Part shown: in pieces, positions 1-10,004 of the stretch
How the letters are laid out: the number at the start of each line of letters is the position of its first letter
Position numbering within the stretch: position 1 is the stretch's first letter
Assembly (NCBI RefSeq): GCF_011806425.1
Contig: NZ_JAATOV010000005.1
Span: forward strand, 1-64,000
DNA: 64,000 nucleotides
From: Thalassospira lucentensis
GTDB taxonomy: Bacteria; Pseudomonadota; Alphaproteobacteria; Rhodospirillales; Thalassospiraceae
Reading direction: 5' to 3'
The notes under the pieces: generated by a model
What the model saw: only the letters and a program-made list of their open reading frames with translations
What the model was told of the DNA's origin: nothing
Database searches by the model: none
Translations under genes and position numbers: made by a program

Positions 1-17
1 GCAACCAACATTAAATA

Positions 18-43
18 AGCTCGCCCTTGTGGCGGGCTTTTTT
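18..43 (+). terminator. Rho-independent terminator of a gene left of the window
   Basis: An 8-bp stem (18-25 with 31-38, one G-T wobble) closes a 5-base loop and runs into six T residues at 38-43. The T tract lies on the plus strand only, so it ends a plus-strand transcript entering from outside the window. Confidence 0.75.
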
Positions 44-483
44 AATGTCTGTAGCGATGATCTTGCGCTCACGCCAGCTTCACAAAGAAACGGAAATCTC
101 CTTTGGTTGTAAGTTTATGGGTGTAATCAGAGATTGATATTGTGCGATTAAAGTGCGGATTTTCAGTTACTTTACTTAAATCTAACCAATCCTAGTTGTC
201 GCTTCTTGAAGCGCGGGTTTGGGCGCACCAAATATCTTACAGTTTCCACGTGTGCGGGTGATCCTGGTGTAACAGGCACCTTCAATGCGGACGGGTAAAC
301 CGAGATCGCCGAGGCCAGCGGCGGTGTCGCCACCCCTACAGCAGCCAAAGATGACATGCCCAGAAAAGAATGTGGCGCATGGCCAAGGTGGCCACGTGCT
401 TCTTCGGGGCTGCTTAGGGGATTCTGGCCCAATAAAAGACTGCAAATCGAATTATTTTATATTTCGTGAGGAGCGTGCCTGAG
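44..483. other. Intergenic stretch with no recognisable gene
   Basis: About 440 bases lie between the left-edge terminator and the chemoreceptor gene. Short open frames exist on both strands, but none resembles a known family or has a convincing ribosome binding site. The last 60 bases are AT-rich and presumably carry the chemoreceptor promoter, though I cannot assign -35/-10 boxes with confidence. Confidence 0.5.
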
Positions 484-1884
484 ATGAATACGCCTGACAG
501 AATTTGGCGCATAGCCTTGATTTGCAATGTTGTGAGCGTCGTTATTTTAGCGATTGGCGTTGCGACGCAGCAGGTTACCTATGCCGCGTATGCCGTTGCG
601 GCCGTATTGGTGTTTTCAGTTTTTGTCCTGAGCTATTTACGCAAGGCATACCAAGAAAAATTCCACTGGTATGAAGGTATTCTTCATGCGGTGCCGCTGC
701 CGCTTTCGGTTACGGACCTGGATATGAACTGGACGTTCGTTAACAAGGTTGTGGAAGATTTGCTGGGGAAAAAAGGCAAAGAAGTTGAAGGCATGCAGTG
801 CAGCAACTGGGGCGCAAATATTTGCAAGACAGAGAATTGCGGCGTTGCGTGTCTTCGGCGTGGGGAAGACGAGACGATGTTTAATCAGTGGTCTCGCGAT
901 TTTACCGTTAAAACCCACTACCTAAAAGATTTGCAGGGCAAAGAGATTGGCCACGTCGAAGTGGTCCAAGACGTTACCGAGGTCAAAGCGCTTAGCGCGC
1001 TGATGGAGAAGATGAAACGTTACGTGGTGTCTTTGTTGGAGTCTTCTGAATCGCTTTCTGATAATGCGACACGTATTTCCGCCTCCAGTGAAGAAACGTC
1101 TGTTCAAGCTGGTGGTCTTGCCGCTGGTATGGAGCAAACAGCGCAGATGGTTTCTTCTATTGCCAGTGCGTCGGTTGAGGTTTCAAGTAACCTGAACAGT
1201 GTTGCCGCGGCGATGGAAGAAATGGCGCGGTCGATTGACGTGATGACGCAGAATTCTATCGAGGGTAAACGGCTTTCAGATGAGGCGACGGCATCGGCCA
1301 CGAAAGCGAACAGCATTATGCTTTCGCTGAGCAAATCTGCCGAGGAAACCGGGGAAGTTACCGGGCTGATCAAGGATATTGCAGAACAAACCAATCTATT
1401 GGCGCTGAATGCGACGATTGAAGCCGCACGTGCCGGTGAGATGGGCAAGGGCTTTGCCGTTGTGGCGAACGAAGTGAAAAACCTGGCAAATCAGAGTGCC
1501 GGTTCCGCTGATGAGATTGTTGGACGCATTTTGAGCATGCAGCATGTTTCAGAAGATGCGTCAGCAGCCATTCTGAACGTCAATACGGGGATCGAAAATG
1601 TTGCCCAAGCTGTGAATGAGATTAATGGCTCTATTGAGCAGCAAAAGCAGGCAACAGACGAGGTTTGTGCGAATATCTCGCAAGCCACCGAGGGAAGTCA
1701 TGAGGCGGCTGAGAATATTAATCAGGCCTCTGATACGATCAAAGAAATGGCAGCCAATATCCATCAGATCAGCGAAGCTGCGCAAAACAACAGCGAGTCT
1801 ATTCAGGAAATAGATAAGTCGATCAATGATCTTAAAGAGGTTGCCAGAGAGCTTAATTCGATCATCGCGCAATATGGCCGCTAG
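484..1884 (+). CDS. Methyl-accepting chemotaxis protein with PAS domain
   Basis: A membrane chemoreceptor that would signal to CheA/CheW. Two transmembrane helices lie near residues 9-28 and 33-52 with almost no periplasmic loop, so sensing is probably cytoplasmic or in the membrane. A PAS-like domain follows (about 60-165) with four clustered cysteines (106, 114, 119, 123), then a long coiled-coil signalling domain with the hallmark hairpin ([19 protein letters not shown]). Start: an in-frame GTG lies 18 bases upstream, but AGGAG at 469-473 sits 10 bases before the ATG at 484, which I prefer (466 aa). It stands alone, followed by a bidirectional terminator. The cysteine cluster suggests a redox, metal or haem-linked signal; the ligand is unknown. 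Confidence 0.9.
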   Translation: MNTPDRIWRIALICNVVSVVILAIGVATQQVTYAAYAVAAVLVFSVFVLSYLRKAYQEKFHWYEGILHAVPLPLSVTDLDMNWTFVNKVVEDLLGKKGKEVEGMQCSNWGANICKTENCGVACLRRGEDETMFNQWSRDFTVKTHYLKDLQGKEIGHVEVVQDVTEVKALSALMEKMKRYVVSLLESSESLSDNATRISASSEETSVQAGGLAAGMEQTAQMVSSIASASVEVSSNLNSVAAAMEEMARSIDVMTQNSIEGKRLSDEATASATKANSIMLSLSKSAEETGEVTGLIKDIAEQTNLLALNATIEAARAGEMGKGFAVVANEVKNLANQSAGSADEIVGRILSMQHVSEDASAAILNVNTGIENVAQAVNEINGSIEQQKQATDEVCANISQATEGSHEAAENINQASDTIKEMAANIHQISEAAQNNSESIQEIDKSINDLKEVARELNSIIAQYGR

Positions 1885-1951
1885 GATCAGATAACGGCTC
1901 AGTCTTAGGCACGTGGTAGAGCAAGGGCGTTGCGGGTACCCGTGACGCGTG

Positions 1952-1982
1952 AAAAAAGCGGTCCCTTTTGGGGCCGCTTTTT
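1952..1982. terminator. Bidirectional terminator between the chemoreceptor gene and glyA
   Basis: An 8-bp GC-rich stem (1958-1965 with 1970-1977, one G-T pair) has a TTTT loop, A residues on the left and T residues on the right. It can act on both strands, fitting two convergent genes. Confidence 0.85.
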
Positions 1983-2087
1983 GTTGGTTTGAGCATCAGC
2001 AGAAAGGATTTAAATGTTACTGCGGAGCAGGGCACCCCAGACACGCTAACAATCCCACCGTTGGTGAAAGACTTTGAGACGTGGCGA

Positions 2088-3356
2088 TCACTGATCATAT
2101 ATCGGATGATCGGCACACATCTTTTTCACCTCGGCCAGAACGTCTGCTTCAAGCGATGCGTCGCCATCGGGGTTATTTGATAGCGCGTCGATGACCTTAA
2201 GGATCAAGGTGCCGACGTTGCGAAATTCGGCTTCGCCAAAGCCACGTGTGGTTCCGGCCGATGTGCCCAGACGAATGCCCGAGGTGACAAACGGTTTTTC
2301 CGGATCAAACGGGATCGCGTTTTTGTTGCAGGTGAGCCCGGCACGTTCAAGGGCGGCTTCGGCCACTTTGCCGGTGACACCTTTGGGGCGCAGATCCACC
2401 AGAACCATATGGCAATCCGTGCCACCGGAAACGATGCCAAGGCCGCCTTCGATCAAAGTGCTGGATAGTGCGCGCGCATTTGCGACGACCTGGGCGGCAT
2501 AGTCGGTAAAGCTTGGTTGCAGGGCCTCGCCAAATGCGACGGCCTTGGCGGCAATCACATGCATCAAGGGACCACCTTGGTTGCCCGGGAAGACGGCGGA
2601 GTTGAACTTTTTCGCCAGATCTTCGTCATTGGTCAGGATAATGCCTCCCCGCGGACCGCGTAGCGTTTTATGGGTGGTGGAGGTGACCACATGTGCATGC
2701 GGCACCGGGTTTGGGTAATGCCCGGCGCAAATCAAACCGGCATAGTGGGCCATATCGACCATCAGATAAGCACCAACCTCGTCGGCGATGGCGCGAAACG
2801 CGGCGAAATCAATTTCGCGCGGGTATGCGGATGCACCGGCAATGATAAGTTTTGGTTTGGTTTCACGTGCGACGCGACGGACATCATCCATATCAATCAG
2901 ATGGGTGTCTTCGCGGACTTCGTAGGAAACAACATCAAACCATTTGCCCGACATGGTCACGTGCGAGCCATGGGTGAGGTGCCCACCATGGGCAAGCGAC
3001 ATGCCCATGATCCGATCACCGGGTTGCAGCAGGGCAAGGAAAACCGCCTGGTTGGCCTGCGCCCCTGAATGGGGCTGCACATTGGCAAATTCGGCGCCAA
3101 ATAGCTGCTTTACGCGGTCAATCGCGATGCGTTCGACGTCGTCAACATGTTCACATCCGCCGTAATAGCGCCGACCCGGATAGCCTTCGGCATATTTGTT
3201 GGTCAGAACCGATCCTTGCGCGGCAAGAACGTCTTTGGAGACGATGTTTTCCGATGCGATCAACTCGATCTGGTTTTGCTGACGCGACAATTCATGATTG
3301 ATGGCATCTGCAATGGCGGTATCGGCGATGGTCGAATGGACGTTGTGCGCAGTCAT
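2088..3356 (-). CDS. glyA: Serine hydroxymethyltransferase
   Basis: A PLP enzyme that interconverts glycine plus 5,10-methylene-THF with serine plus THF in the cytosol. The protein (422 aa) is normal family length and carries the PLP-lysine motif [13 protein letters not shown] with Lys230. The frame stays open further upstream, but the ATG at 3356 (MTAHNVHST) matches family N-termini and has an AAAGGGA-like site about 8 bases before it. It is the last gene of soxBDAG-glyA, 56 bases after soxG. Here it can turn sarcosine-derived glycine and methylene-THF into serine; many sox loci carry glyA first rather than last. Confidence 0.95.
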   Translation of the reverse strand: MTAHNVHSTIADTAIADAINHELSRQQNQIELIASENIVSKDVLAAQGSVLTNKYAEGYPGRRYYGGCEHVDDVERIAIDRVKQLFGAEFANVQPHSGAQANQAVFLALLQPGDRIMGMSLAHGGHLTHGSHVTMSGKWFDVVSYEVREDTHLIDMDDVRRVARETKPKLIIAGASAYPREIDFAAFRAIADEVGAYLMVDMAHYAGLICAGHYPNPVPHAHVVTSTTHKTLRGPRGGIILTNDEDLAKKFNSAVFPGNQGGPLMHVIAAKAVAFGEALQPSFTDYAAQVVANARALSSTLIEGGLGIVSGGTDCHMVLVDLRPKGVTGKVAEAALERAGLTCNKNAIPFDPEKPFVTSGIRLGTSAGTTRGFGEAEFRNVGTLILKVIDALSNNPDGDASLEADVLAEVKKMCADHPIYDQ

Positions 3357-3412
3357 GGTTCTGTCCCTTTGAAAGGTGCGGCGATGACGGACGAAGCCCC
3401 AATAAGGGCCGG

Positions 3413-3964
3413 TTATTCTGCGGCCAGTTCGCTGCAGCCGGTTTTTAGAAGCGAAATCACATGCGGGGCAAAGGAGCGCCAAAGATCAAGGCGGTATTCA
3501 TCCTTGCCATCACGCCAAAGAATGGCCGATACGCCATCAAAAATGGTGCGGCGTGCCTCGCCAACCGGGAGCATATCAGGATCGCGCGGGCAGCCGATGG
3601 TGATGAGATCGGTGGCCTTGTCGCCGGTAATCTGAATGGCGACTTCGCGGTCGGAAATCTCGGTCAGGCTGTGGGGGGCATCGCCGTAGATGCCTTCACA
3701 GGCGGCTTTGATTTTTACGGACTGATCTTTGGGCGCAAGGATCATCCATTCATCCTGACCAAGGCAGAGGATTTCAACAGAATCGTCGCGCGCACACTGG
3801 CCGATTTTGCCCGGAAGCGTTATCCCCAGCGCCTTTGACAAAGCCGCCCGTTCGCCGTCGCCCGCACGCAGGGAAAAACGTGCCACGGGATCAAGAAGCG
3901 TAACGTGGGCGGCGGAACTTGTCGCCAGGGTGCAAGCCCCGTTTAGATCGACATGTGCAGTCAT
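3413..3964 (-). CDS. soxG: Sarcosine oxidase gamma subunit
   Basis: The small third subunit of heterotetrameric sarcosine oxidase, 183 aa. The family fold is GcvT-like, and the subunit packs against the alpha subunit. Identification rests on length, position directly after soxA (43-base gap) and a C-terminal region with a [12 protein letters not shown] segment typical of SoxG. GGAG lies 9 bases before the ATG. The order soxB-D-A-G is the standard one. No catalytic residues are expected in this subunit. Confidence 0.9.
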   Translation of the reverse strand: MTAHVDLNGACTLATSSAAHVTLLDPVARFSLRAGDGERAALSKALGITLPGKIGQCARDDSVEILCLGQDEWMILAPKDQSVKIKAACEGIYGDAPHSLTEISDREVAIQITGDKATDLITIGCPRDPDMLPVGEARRTIFDGVSAILWRDGKDEYRLDLWRSFAPHVISLLKTGCSELAAE

Positions 3965-4007
3965 TGCCGGTGTCTCCGTTCATAGGACGGTGGTCAAAGT
4001 GTAAAGG

Positions 4008-7001
4008 TTACAGCTTGAGGCGCGCACCTTCGGGGTCATAGAAAGTCGTGCTTGTGATCGTTGCTTTGATCGTTTTATCGGGCATGGGGATGTAAACTGT
4101 TTCGCCGGTTTTTCCATGGCCGCCTTCGATCAGGGCAAGGGCAATCGGGCGCCCAACCGCATCGCTGTGATAGGACGATGTGACGTGACCGACCATTTTC
4201 ATCGGGATCGGTTGGTTGGGATCAAGAACGATCTGCGCCCCTTCTTCAAGCTTGGAAACGCCGTCTTCGGTCAGAAGCCCGACCAGCTGTTTGCGGCCGT
4301 CGGCGGTTAAGTCCGGACGTTTCAGAGCGCGCATGCCGACAAAGTCGGTTTTGTTTTTGCCAATCGCCCAGCCCGCACCCGCATCATAAGGGGTTACGGT
4401 GCCGTCCGTGTCCTGACCGACAATGATAAAGCCCTTTTCCGCACGCAGAACATGCATGGTTTCGGTGCCATAGGGGCAGATGTCATATTGCTGGCCAGCT
4501 TCGAACAGGATTTCCCAAAGTTCGCGACCATGCCGCGAAGGCACGTTGATTTCAAAGCCAAGTTCGCCGGTAAAGCTGACGCGGAACAATCGGGCCGGGA
4601 AACCGGCAACCGTGCATTCGGCAATCGACATGTGCGGGAAGGCGGCATCGGAAAGATCAAGCCCCTCGACAAAGGGTTCGATCAGTTTGCGCGCATTCGG
4701 CCCATTAAGTGCAATGGTCGACCATTGTTCGGTGGTCGATGTTAGCCAGACTTTAAGGTCGGGCCATTCGGTTTGAAGGTAATCTTCCATCATGTTGAGA
4801 ACACGGGCCGCACCACCGGTGGTCGTGGTGATGTGGAAACGGTCATCGGTCAGGCGGCCAATCACACCGTCATCACGGATATAGCCATCATCGCCGAGCA
4901 ACAGACCATAACGGGTCCGCCCCGGTGCCAATTTGGTCCATGGGTTGGTGTACATGCGGTTCATGAATTCAACCGCATCAGGACCGACGACTTCGATCTT
5001 TCCAAGAGTTGACGCGTCAAACATGCCAAGCGATTTACGGGTTTCGCGGCATTCGCGACGCACCGCGGCGTCCATGTCTTCGCCGTCTTTGGGGAAGTAC
5101 CACGCACGGCGCCACAGACTGACGGGTTCAAAGACTGCGCCGTTTTCTTCGGCCCAGCTATCAATCGGGGTTTTGCGGGTAACTTCGAAATGTTCCCCCT
5201 TGTGATAGCCAGCAAAGGCGCCAAAGCTGGTTGGGGTGTAAGGGGGCCGGAAGGTGGTCAGGCCGACTTCGGGCTGTTTTTTGCCAAGGGCATCGGCGGC
5301 AATGTTCAGGCCGTTGATGTTTGACATTTTGCCCTGATCGGTGGCCATGCCGTTGGTGGTGTAGCGTTTGACATGCTCAATCGACCGCATGCCTTCGCGG
5401 ACCGCAAGACGCAAATCCTTGGCCGTGACATCGTTTTGATAATCAACGAAGGCCTTCGCCCGGCCGGGATCGCCATCGGTGGGGAGCTCGGTATGGCTTT
5501 CGCCCGTGCCGGGGCGATCGTCTTCGACCGAAATGGTTTGTGCCGTAACCGATTTTCCAAGCGCATCGGCAGCCGCCGCCCCCATGGCAGCGCCATCGTT
5601 AATGGCGGCTGAAATGCCCCAAAGACCACGGCCCGCACCGGCGATCTGGCAATCCTCGGTGATGCGGTCGGGCAGGAAGGTTTGGGTTTCGTCATCCCAT
5701 TTAAGGGAGCCCTTGGTGTGGGAAAACAGATGCAGGGTTGGCGTCCAACCGCCACTGATCAGAAGGCTGTCGCACGCGATGGTCTGCGCACCAAGTACCT
5801 TGCCATTTTCGACCTTGTTGACCCGAACCGATTTAATTCGCAGGCGGCCAGACGTCCCGGTGGCAGTATAGCCCGCAAGGACCGTGATGCCGCGTGCGTC
5901 GGCTTCTTTGACCAAATCCGCATTTGGGGTGGGGCGAGTGTCGACGATGGCTGCGATCTTTGTGCCCGCCGATGCCAGATCAAAGGCGGCGTACCAGGCG
6001 CTGTCGTGGCTTGTCACGATGACGGCGGTATCACCAACGCGCACGCCATAGCGGTTCAGATAGGTTTGTGCCGATCCGGCCAGCATGACGCCCGGTCGGT
6101 CATTGCCATCAAAGACCAGCGGTTTTTCAAGCGCACCTTGGGCCAGAATGACCTGCTTGGCGCGGACACGCCACATGCGTTCACGCGGCGCACCCTCGGC
6201 AGGGTTTTCAAGATGGTCAGTCAGTTTCTGACAAAGGCCGATCATGTTTTGATGGTAATAGCCAATCGCGGTCGTGCGGGTCATGATCCGAATGCCAAGG
6301 TCGATCAGGGCATCAAGTTCCGCACTGAGCCAATCCCAAGCGGGTTTTCCATCAATTTGGGCCTGCGGTTCGCTTAGCAGCGTGCCACCCGGTTCGGAAT
6401 TTTCATCAACAAGGGTAACGCGCAAACCAGCCGTTGCCGCCGCACGTGCGGATGCCAAACCCGCCGGACCGGCACCGACGATCAAGACATCGGTATGCAG
6501 ATAGCGCGATGCGTAATTATCCGGGTCCGGTTCGGTTGGCGAAACGCCAAGGCCGGCGGCTGCACGAATGAACGGCTCGTAATATTTGTCCCAGAAGGAG
6601 CGCGGCCACATAAAGGTTTTGTAATAGAAACCGGCCGAAAACAGCATATAGGCGCGGTCATTGATCGCACCGATGTCAAATTTCAGGCTGGGATATTTGT
6701 TCTGGCTGTTGGTTTCGAGCCCGTCCCAGATTTCCTGCACGGTGGCGCGTGTGTTGGGTTCAAAGCGCCCCTTGCCACGCCGGGTACCGATCAGGGCATT
6801 GGGTTCTTCGGAACCCGCCGCAATGGGGCCACGCGGGCGGTGATATTTAAATGAACGGCCCATCAACTGAACGCCATTGGCAATCAGCGCAGAGGCGACT
6901 GTGTCGCCCTCAAGACCCTGATAGGTCGTGCCGTCAAAGGTGAAGGAAACCGGCCGATTGTGAAGAACCCGGCCACGTCCCGGAACGCGGTAAGTGGTCA
7001 T
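4008..7001 (-). CDS. soxA: Sarcosine oxidase alpha subunit
   Basis: The large subunit (997 aa) of tetrameric sarcosine oxidase, which oxidises sarcosine to glycine, transfers the methyl carbon to THF and makes H2O2. An N-terminal region (about 1-110) with the 2Fe-2S-fold-like SoxA segment is followed by a Rossmann dinucleotide site (about 172-205, VLIVGAGPAGLASARAAATA), then a C-terminal GcvT/aminomethyltransferase half (about 600-997) for folate. Its ATG overlaps the soxD stop codon by 4 bases, indicating translational coupling. Length and domain order match characterised SoxA proteins. Confidence 0.95.
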   Translation of the reverse strand: MTTYRVPGRGRVLHNRPVSFTFDGTTYQGLEGDTVASALIANGVQLMGRSFKYHRPRGPIAAGSEEPNALIGTRRGKGRFEPNTRATVQEIWDGLETNSQNKYPSLKFDIGAINDRAYMLFSAGFYYKTFMWPRSFWDKYYEPFIRAAAGLGVSPTEPDPDNYASRYLHTDVLIVGAGPAGLASARAAATAGLRVTLVDENSEPGGTLLSEPQAQIDGKPAWDWLSAELDALIDLGIRIMTRTTAIGYYHQNMIGLCQKLTDHLENPAEGAPRERMWRVRAKQVILAQGALEKPLVFDGNDRPGVMLAGSAQTYLNRYGVRVGDTAVIVTSHDSAWYAAFDLASAGTKIAAIVDTRPTPNADLVKEADARGITVLAGYTATGTSGRLRIKSVRVNKVENGKVLGAQTIACDSLLISGGWTPTLHLFSHTKGSLKWDDETQTFLPDRITEDCQIAGAGRGLWGISAAINDGAAMGAAAADALGKSVTAQTISVEDDRPGTGESHTELPTDGDPGRAKAFVDYQNDVTAKDLRLAVREGMRSIEHVKRYTTNGMATDQGKMSNINGLNIAADALGKKQPEVGLTTFRPPYTPTSFGAFAGYHKGEHFEVTRKTPIDSWAEENGAVFEPVSLWRRAWYFPKDGEDMDAAVRRECRETRKSLGMFDASTLGKIEVVGPDAVEFMNRMYTNPWTKLAPGRTRYGLLLGDDGYIRDDGVIGRLTDDRFHITTTTGGAARVLNMMEDYLQTEWPDLKVWLTSTTEQWSTIALNGPNARKLIEPFVEGLDLSDAAFPHMSIAECTVAGFPARLFRVSFTGELGFEINVPSRHGRELWEILFEAGQQYDICPYGTETMHVLRAEKGFIIVGQDTDGTVTPYDAGAGWAIGKNKTDFVGMRALKRPDLTADGRKQLVGLLTEDGVSKLEEGAQIVLDPNQPIPMKMVGHVTSSYHSDAVGRPIALALIEGGHGKTGETVYIPMPDKTIKATITSTTFYDPEGARLKL

Positions 7002-7318
7002 TTGGAAGGCTCCTTCACGTCCGAATTTTTAACCAACACGGCAAGGTCAGGGCGCGGTGCGTCGGCCTTATAGGTTGTCAGGAAACGGTCGGAAACCGTA
7101 TCGCGTACCGCATTAAAGAACCGGCCACAGCCATGGGAATGGCGCCAGCGTTCGAAATGTGGGCCTTTGACATTGGTGCGGATGAACAGGAAATCGCGCC
7201 ATTCATCATCGGTTTTATCCGCCGGGTTTTCCGGACGGGCGATGTGGGCCTCGCCGCCATAGGTGAATTCCAGTTCCGGAAGCGTTTCATCGCAATAAGG
7301 GCAATGGATGAGAAGCAT
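6998..7318 (-). CDS. soxD: Sarcosine oxidase delta subunit
   Basis: The zinc-binding small subunit (106 aa) of tetrameric sarcosine oxidase. The family zinc ligands are visible as Cys6, Cys9, His60 and Cys64. GAGGAG lies 7 bases before the ATG. It sits 11 bases after soxB and overlaps soxA by 4 bases. Confidence 0.93.
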   Translation of the reverse strand: MLLIHCPYCDETLPELEFTYGGEAHIARPENPADKTDDEWRDFLFIRTNVKGPHFERWRHSHGCGRFFNAVRDTVSDRFLTTYKADAPRPDLAVLVKNSDVKEPSK

Positions 7319-7329
7319 GTTCGTTCTCC

Positions 7330-8583
7330 TCAGTGTGCGACAGCGGCAGCCGCCGCTTCGTCAATCAAACGGCCGGTCCGGAAACGGTCCAGCGTGAAGG
7401 GGGCATTGATGTCATGCGGGGTGCCTTTGGCGACCGTCCATGCAAGGGTATGGGCCGCACCCGGTGTGGCCTTAAAGCCGCCTGTGCCCCAACCGCAATT
7501 GACATAAAGACCGGGAACCGGCGTGGTGCCAATGATGGGGGAGCGATCAGGTGTTACATCGACAATGCCGCCCCATTTGCGCAACATCCGCATGCGGTTA
7601 AAGATCGGGAAAATCTCGCAGATGGCAGCGACGGTATGTTCAATCAGCGGCAAACCGCCACGCTGTGAATAACTGGTATATTGATCGGTGCCCGATCCAA
7701 TAACCAACTCGCCTTTGTCAGACTGGCTGATATAGGCATGCACGGTGTTGGACATGACCACACATGGGAAAATCGGTTTGACCGGTTCAGATACCAGTGC
7801 TTGCAGGGGATAGCTTTCAAGAGGCATGCGCACGCCCGCTGAGTCCATCACAACGCTGGTGTGACCGGCTGCAGAGACCGCGACTTTTTTCGCACGGATA
7901 AAGCCCTTGGCGGTTTCGACCCCCTCGACCGCGCCATCAGGACCGCGACGGATGGCGGTGACCGGGCAGTTTTGGATGATATCGACACCGCGTTGGGATG
8001 CACTGCGCGCATAGCCCCAGGCAACCGCATCGTGGCGTGCTGTACCGGCGCGCATTTGAAGCGCGCCGCCCATGACAGGGTAGCGGGCATTGGGCGAAAT
8101 GTTGAGCGGCGGACAGAATTCTTGTGCTTCTTGTGGGGACAGCCAGCGGTTATCGACACCGTTTAAGCGGTTGGAATGAATGTGACGCTGGAACGACTGC
8201 ACATCATGAACATTGTGCGCCAGCATCAAAACACCGCGGCGCGAAAACATGACGTTATAGTTCAGGTCCTGACTGAGCCCTTCCCACAGATCAAGTGCGT
8301 GGTCATAAAGCTTGGCACTTTCATCATAGAGATAGTTTGACCGGATGATCGTGGTGTTACGCCCGGTATTGCCGCCACCAAGCCAACCTTTGTCGATCAC
8401 GGCAACATTGGTGATGCCGTGTTCCTTGGCGAGATAGTGCGCGGCACCAAGTCCATGGCCACCCGCCCCGACAATAACGACGTCATATTCCGACTTGGGT
8501 TGACTGTCTGGCCATTGTGCCTGCCAGTTTTTTTGTCCTGTCAGAGCATTCTTTAACAGCGACAAAGCAGAAAAATGCGTCAT
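7330..8583 (-). CDS. soxB: Sarcosine oxidase beta subunit
   Basis: The flavin subunit (417 aa) that oxidises sarcosine. It has an N-terminal FAD site (residues 34-65, DVVIVGAGGHGLGAAHYLA), and His184 in a GTARHDAVAWG segment corresponds to the histidine that covalently holds FMN in this family (equivalence inferred from motif). A GTG 15 bases upstream is in frame, but GGAG 9 bases before the ATG at 8583 and the usual length of about 416 aa favour this start. First gene of soxBDAG-glyA, divergent from a GlxA-family regulator. Confidence 0.95.
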   Translation of the reverse strand: MTHFSALSLLKNALTGQKNWQAQWPDSQPKSEYDVVIVGAGGHGLGAAHYLAKEHGITNVAVIDKGWLGGGNTGRNTTIIRSNYLYDESAKLYDHALDLWEGLSQDLNYNVMFSRRGVLMLAHNVHDVQSFQRHIHSNRLNGVDNRWLSPQEAQEFCPPLNISPNARYPVMGGALQMRAGTARHDAVAWGYARSASQRGVDIIQNCPVTAIRRGPDGAVEGVETAKGFIRAKKVAVSAAGHTSVVMDSAGVRMPLESYPLQALVSEPVKPIFPCVVMSNTVHAYISQSDKGELVIGSGTDQYTSYSQRGGLPLIEHTVAAICEIFPIFNRMRMLRKWGGIVDVTPDRSPIIGTTPVPGLYVNCGWGTGGFKATPGAAHTLAWTVAKGTPHDINAPFTLDRFRTGRLIDEAAAAAVAH

Positions 8584-8706
8584 GTGCGGCGGCTCCACAA
8601 AGGGTCAGTAATGTGAACGATTAGAAGCTATTTCATAAAATTATGATTGGATATTTGCGTCATAATCGTTGTAACTATTTGCCATGTTCGCAAAGGAGGC
8701 AGATGC
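8584..8706. promoter_or_regulatory. Divergent promoter region of soxB and the GlxA-family regulator
   Basis: Between the two divergent starts lies a perfect palindrome TCATAA-AA-TTATGA (8633-8646). A pair of inverted heptamers, AACGATT at 8616-8622 and AATCGTT at 8664-8670, has its centre almost on the same point. The symmetry suggests a regulator site controlling both directions. Which protein binds is not shown by sequence. Confidence 0.5.
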
Positions 8707-9699
8707 ATGCAGCCAAACACGCCGAAACTTAGGGTAGGGTTCATTTTAGCCCCGCATTTCACCATTTCGGCCTTTGCCAGTTTTCTGGATGTGTTGCGTT
8801 TGGCGGCGGACGACGGTGATCAGTCGCGTCAAATCAATTGCGAATGGCATATTCTATCTCATAACGGCGAACCCGTGCGATCTAGTTCTGCGGTTGAGGT
8901 GCGCCCCGATGCCCCTTTGGCCCGTCCAAAGGACTATGATTATATCGTGGTTGTCGGCGGGCTTTTAAAAGAACAGGTGAAAATCGGCCCGGAATATACG
9001 CGGTTTTTGCGTGCGGCGGCAGATCAGGGCGTGCCGCTTGTTGCGTTATGTACCGCTGTTTTCTTGCTGCACGAGGCGGGGCTTTTGGATGGGTATAAAT
9101 GCTGTGTCAGTTGGTTTCATCACGACGATTTTCTTGAAACCTTTGAGGGCATGGTGCCAATTTCCGATCAGATCTTTGTCGTCGATCGGGATCGGCTGAC
9201 CTGTTCGGGGGGGACCAGTTCGGCACATTTGGCGGCCTTTTTGGTGGAACGGCACGTGGGCCGTGCAGCCGCGCAAAAAAGCCTGCACATCATGATCATT
9301 GATGAATTTCAGGTGGCGGAAAAACCACAGCCTGGCTTGCCGCTTGAACTTTCGACACGTGATCCGTTGGTCAGCCGTGCGCTGCGGCGTATTCAACAAC
9401 GCCTTGATGCGCCAGAACCCGCCGAAAACCTTGCCAAGGCGCTTGGTGTCAGTAAGCGAAAACTTGAACGGCATTTTCAAAAGGCGCTGAACCTGACACC
9501 GTCGAATGCGGCGATGCGCATTCGCTTGGCACAGGCAAAGATGATGATTGAACGCACCGACAGAACGATTGTCGATATCGCCAACTCGACCGGGTTTTGT
9601 GACGCGTCGCATTTCAGCCGCGTGTTTTCCAAACAAGAAGGGACCGCTCCGGCCGCCTATCGGCAGGCAGTGCGTCAAATAACGTCCGACGGGCGTTGA
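8707..9699 (+). CDS. GlxA-family transcriptional regulator (DJ-1/PfpI plus AraC), copy 1
   Basis: A transcription factor with an N-terminal DJ-1/PfpI-like (class I glutamine amidotransferase fold) sensor domain (about 8-190, including ALCTAVFLLHEAGLLDGY) and a C-terminal AraC-type double helix-turn-helix (about 235-325, ending ASHFSRVFSKQEGTAPAAYR). GbdR and CdhR, which control betaine and carnitine catabolism in Pseudomonas, share this architecture. AGGAGG at 8694-8699 lies 7 bases before the ATG at 8707, giving 330 aa; a longer frame upstream lacks support. It is divergent from soxBDAG-glyA and upstream of fdhA, so it likely activates dimethylglycine/sarcosine genes. It is strongly similar to the second copy at 16980-18026. 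Confidence 0.9.
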   Translation: MQPNTPKLRVGFILAPHFTISAFASFLDVLRLAADDGDQSRQINCEWHILSHNGEPVRSSSAVEVRPDAPLARPKDYDYIVVVGGLLKEQVKIGPEYTRFLRAAADQGVPLVALCTAVFLLHEAGLLDGYKCCVSWFHHDDFLETFEGMVPISDQIFVVDRDRLTCSGGTSSAHLAAFLVERHVGRAAAQKSLHIMIIDEFQVAEKPQPGLPLELSTRDPLVSRALRRIQQRLDAPEPAENLAKALGVSKRKLERHFQKALNLTPSNAAMRIRLAQAKMMIERTDRTIVDIANSTGFCDASHFSRVFSKQEGTAPAAYRQAVRQITSDGR

Positions 9700-10004
9700 T
9701 CAATCGTACATTCGTAGGGCGTTTCTTTTCCAATAAGCTTTTAAACAGCGCGGCATAGGGATACGAATCATATCGTTGCGCAAATATGGCACGGTGGGAA
9801 ATGCGCAATGGTACTGCGCAACTGTCGTATTCGTTCACTCGTGGGTCTTATGGTTTCGTTACTATCCTTTATTGCAATCATAAGGTGGTCTTCTGTTTCT
9901 GGTTTTCGAAGCACCTGCTTGGAAGGCACATTTTCGGGACCGACGCATGATTGGAAAGTCCGGGGATCATAATCCCGGAACCATATAATCGGAGGAGGAA
10001 ACGA
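9700..10004 (+). promoter_or_regulatory. fdhA upstream region with three TGCGCA elements
   Basis: No gene is seen in these 305 bases. TGCGCA, itself palindromic, occurs at 9777-9782, 9802-9807 and 9815-9820, all within 45 bases and 185-230 bases before fdhA. An imperfect inverted repeat around CCGGGGAT/AATCCCGG (9960-9979) lies just before the fdhA ribosome binding site and could form a leader hairpin. Confidence 0.4.

Noticed and set aside
285-482. Short plus-strand frame before the chemoreceptor gene
   Set aside because: 65 codons with no ribosome binding site or recognisable sequence, ending where the chemoreceptor start region begins.
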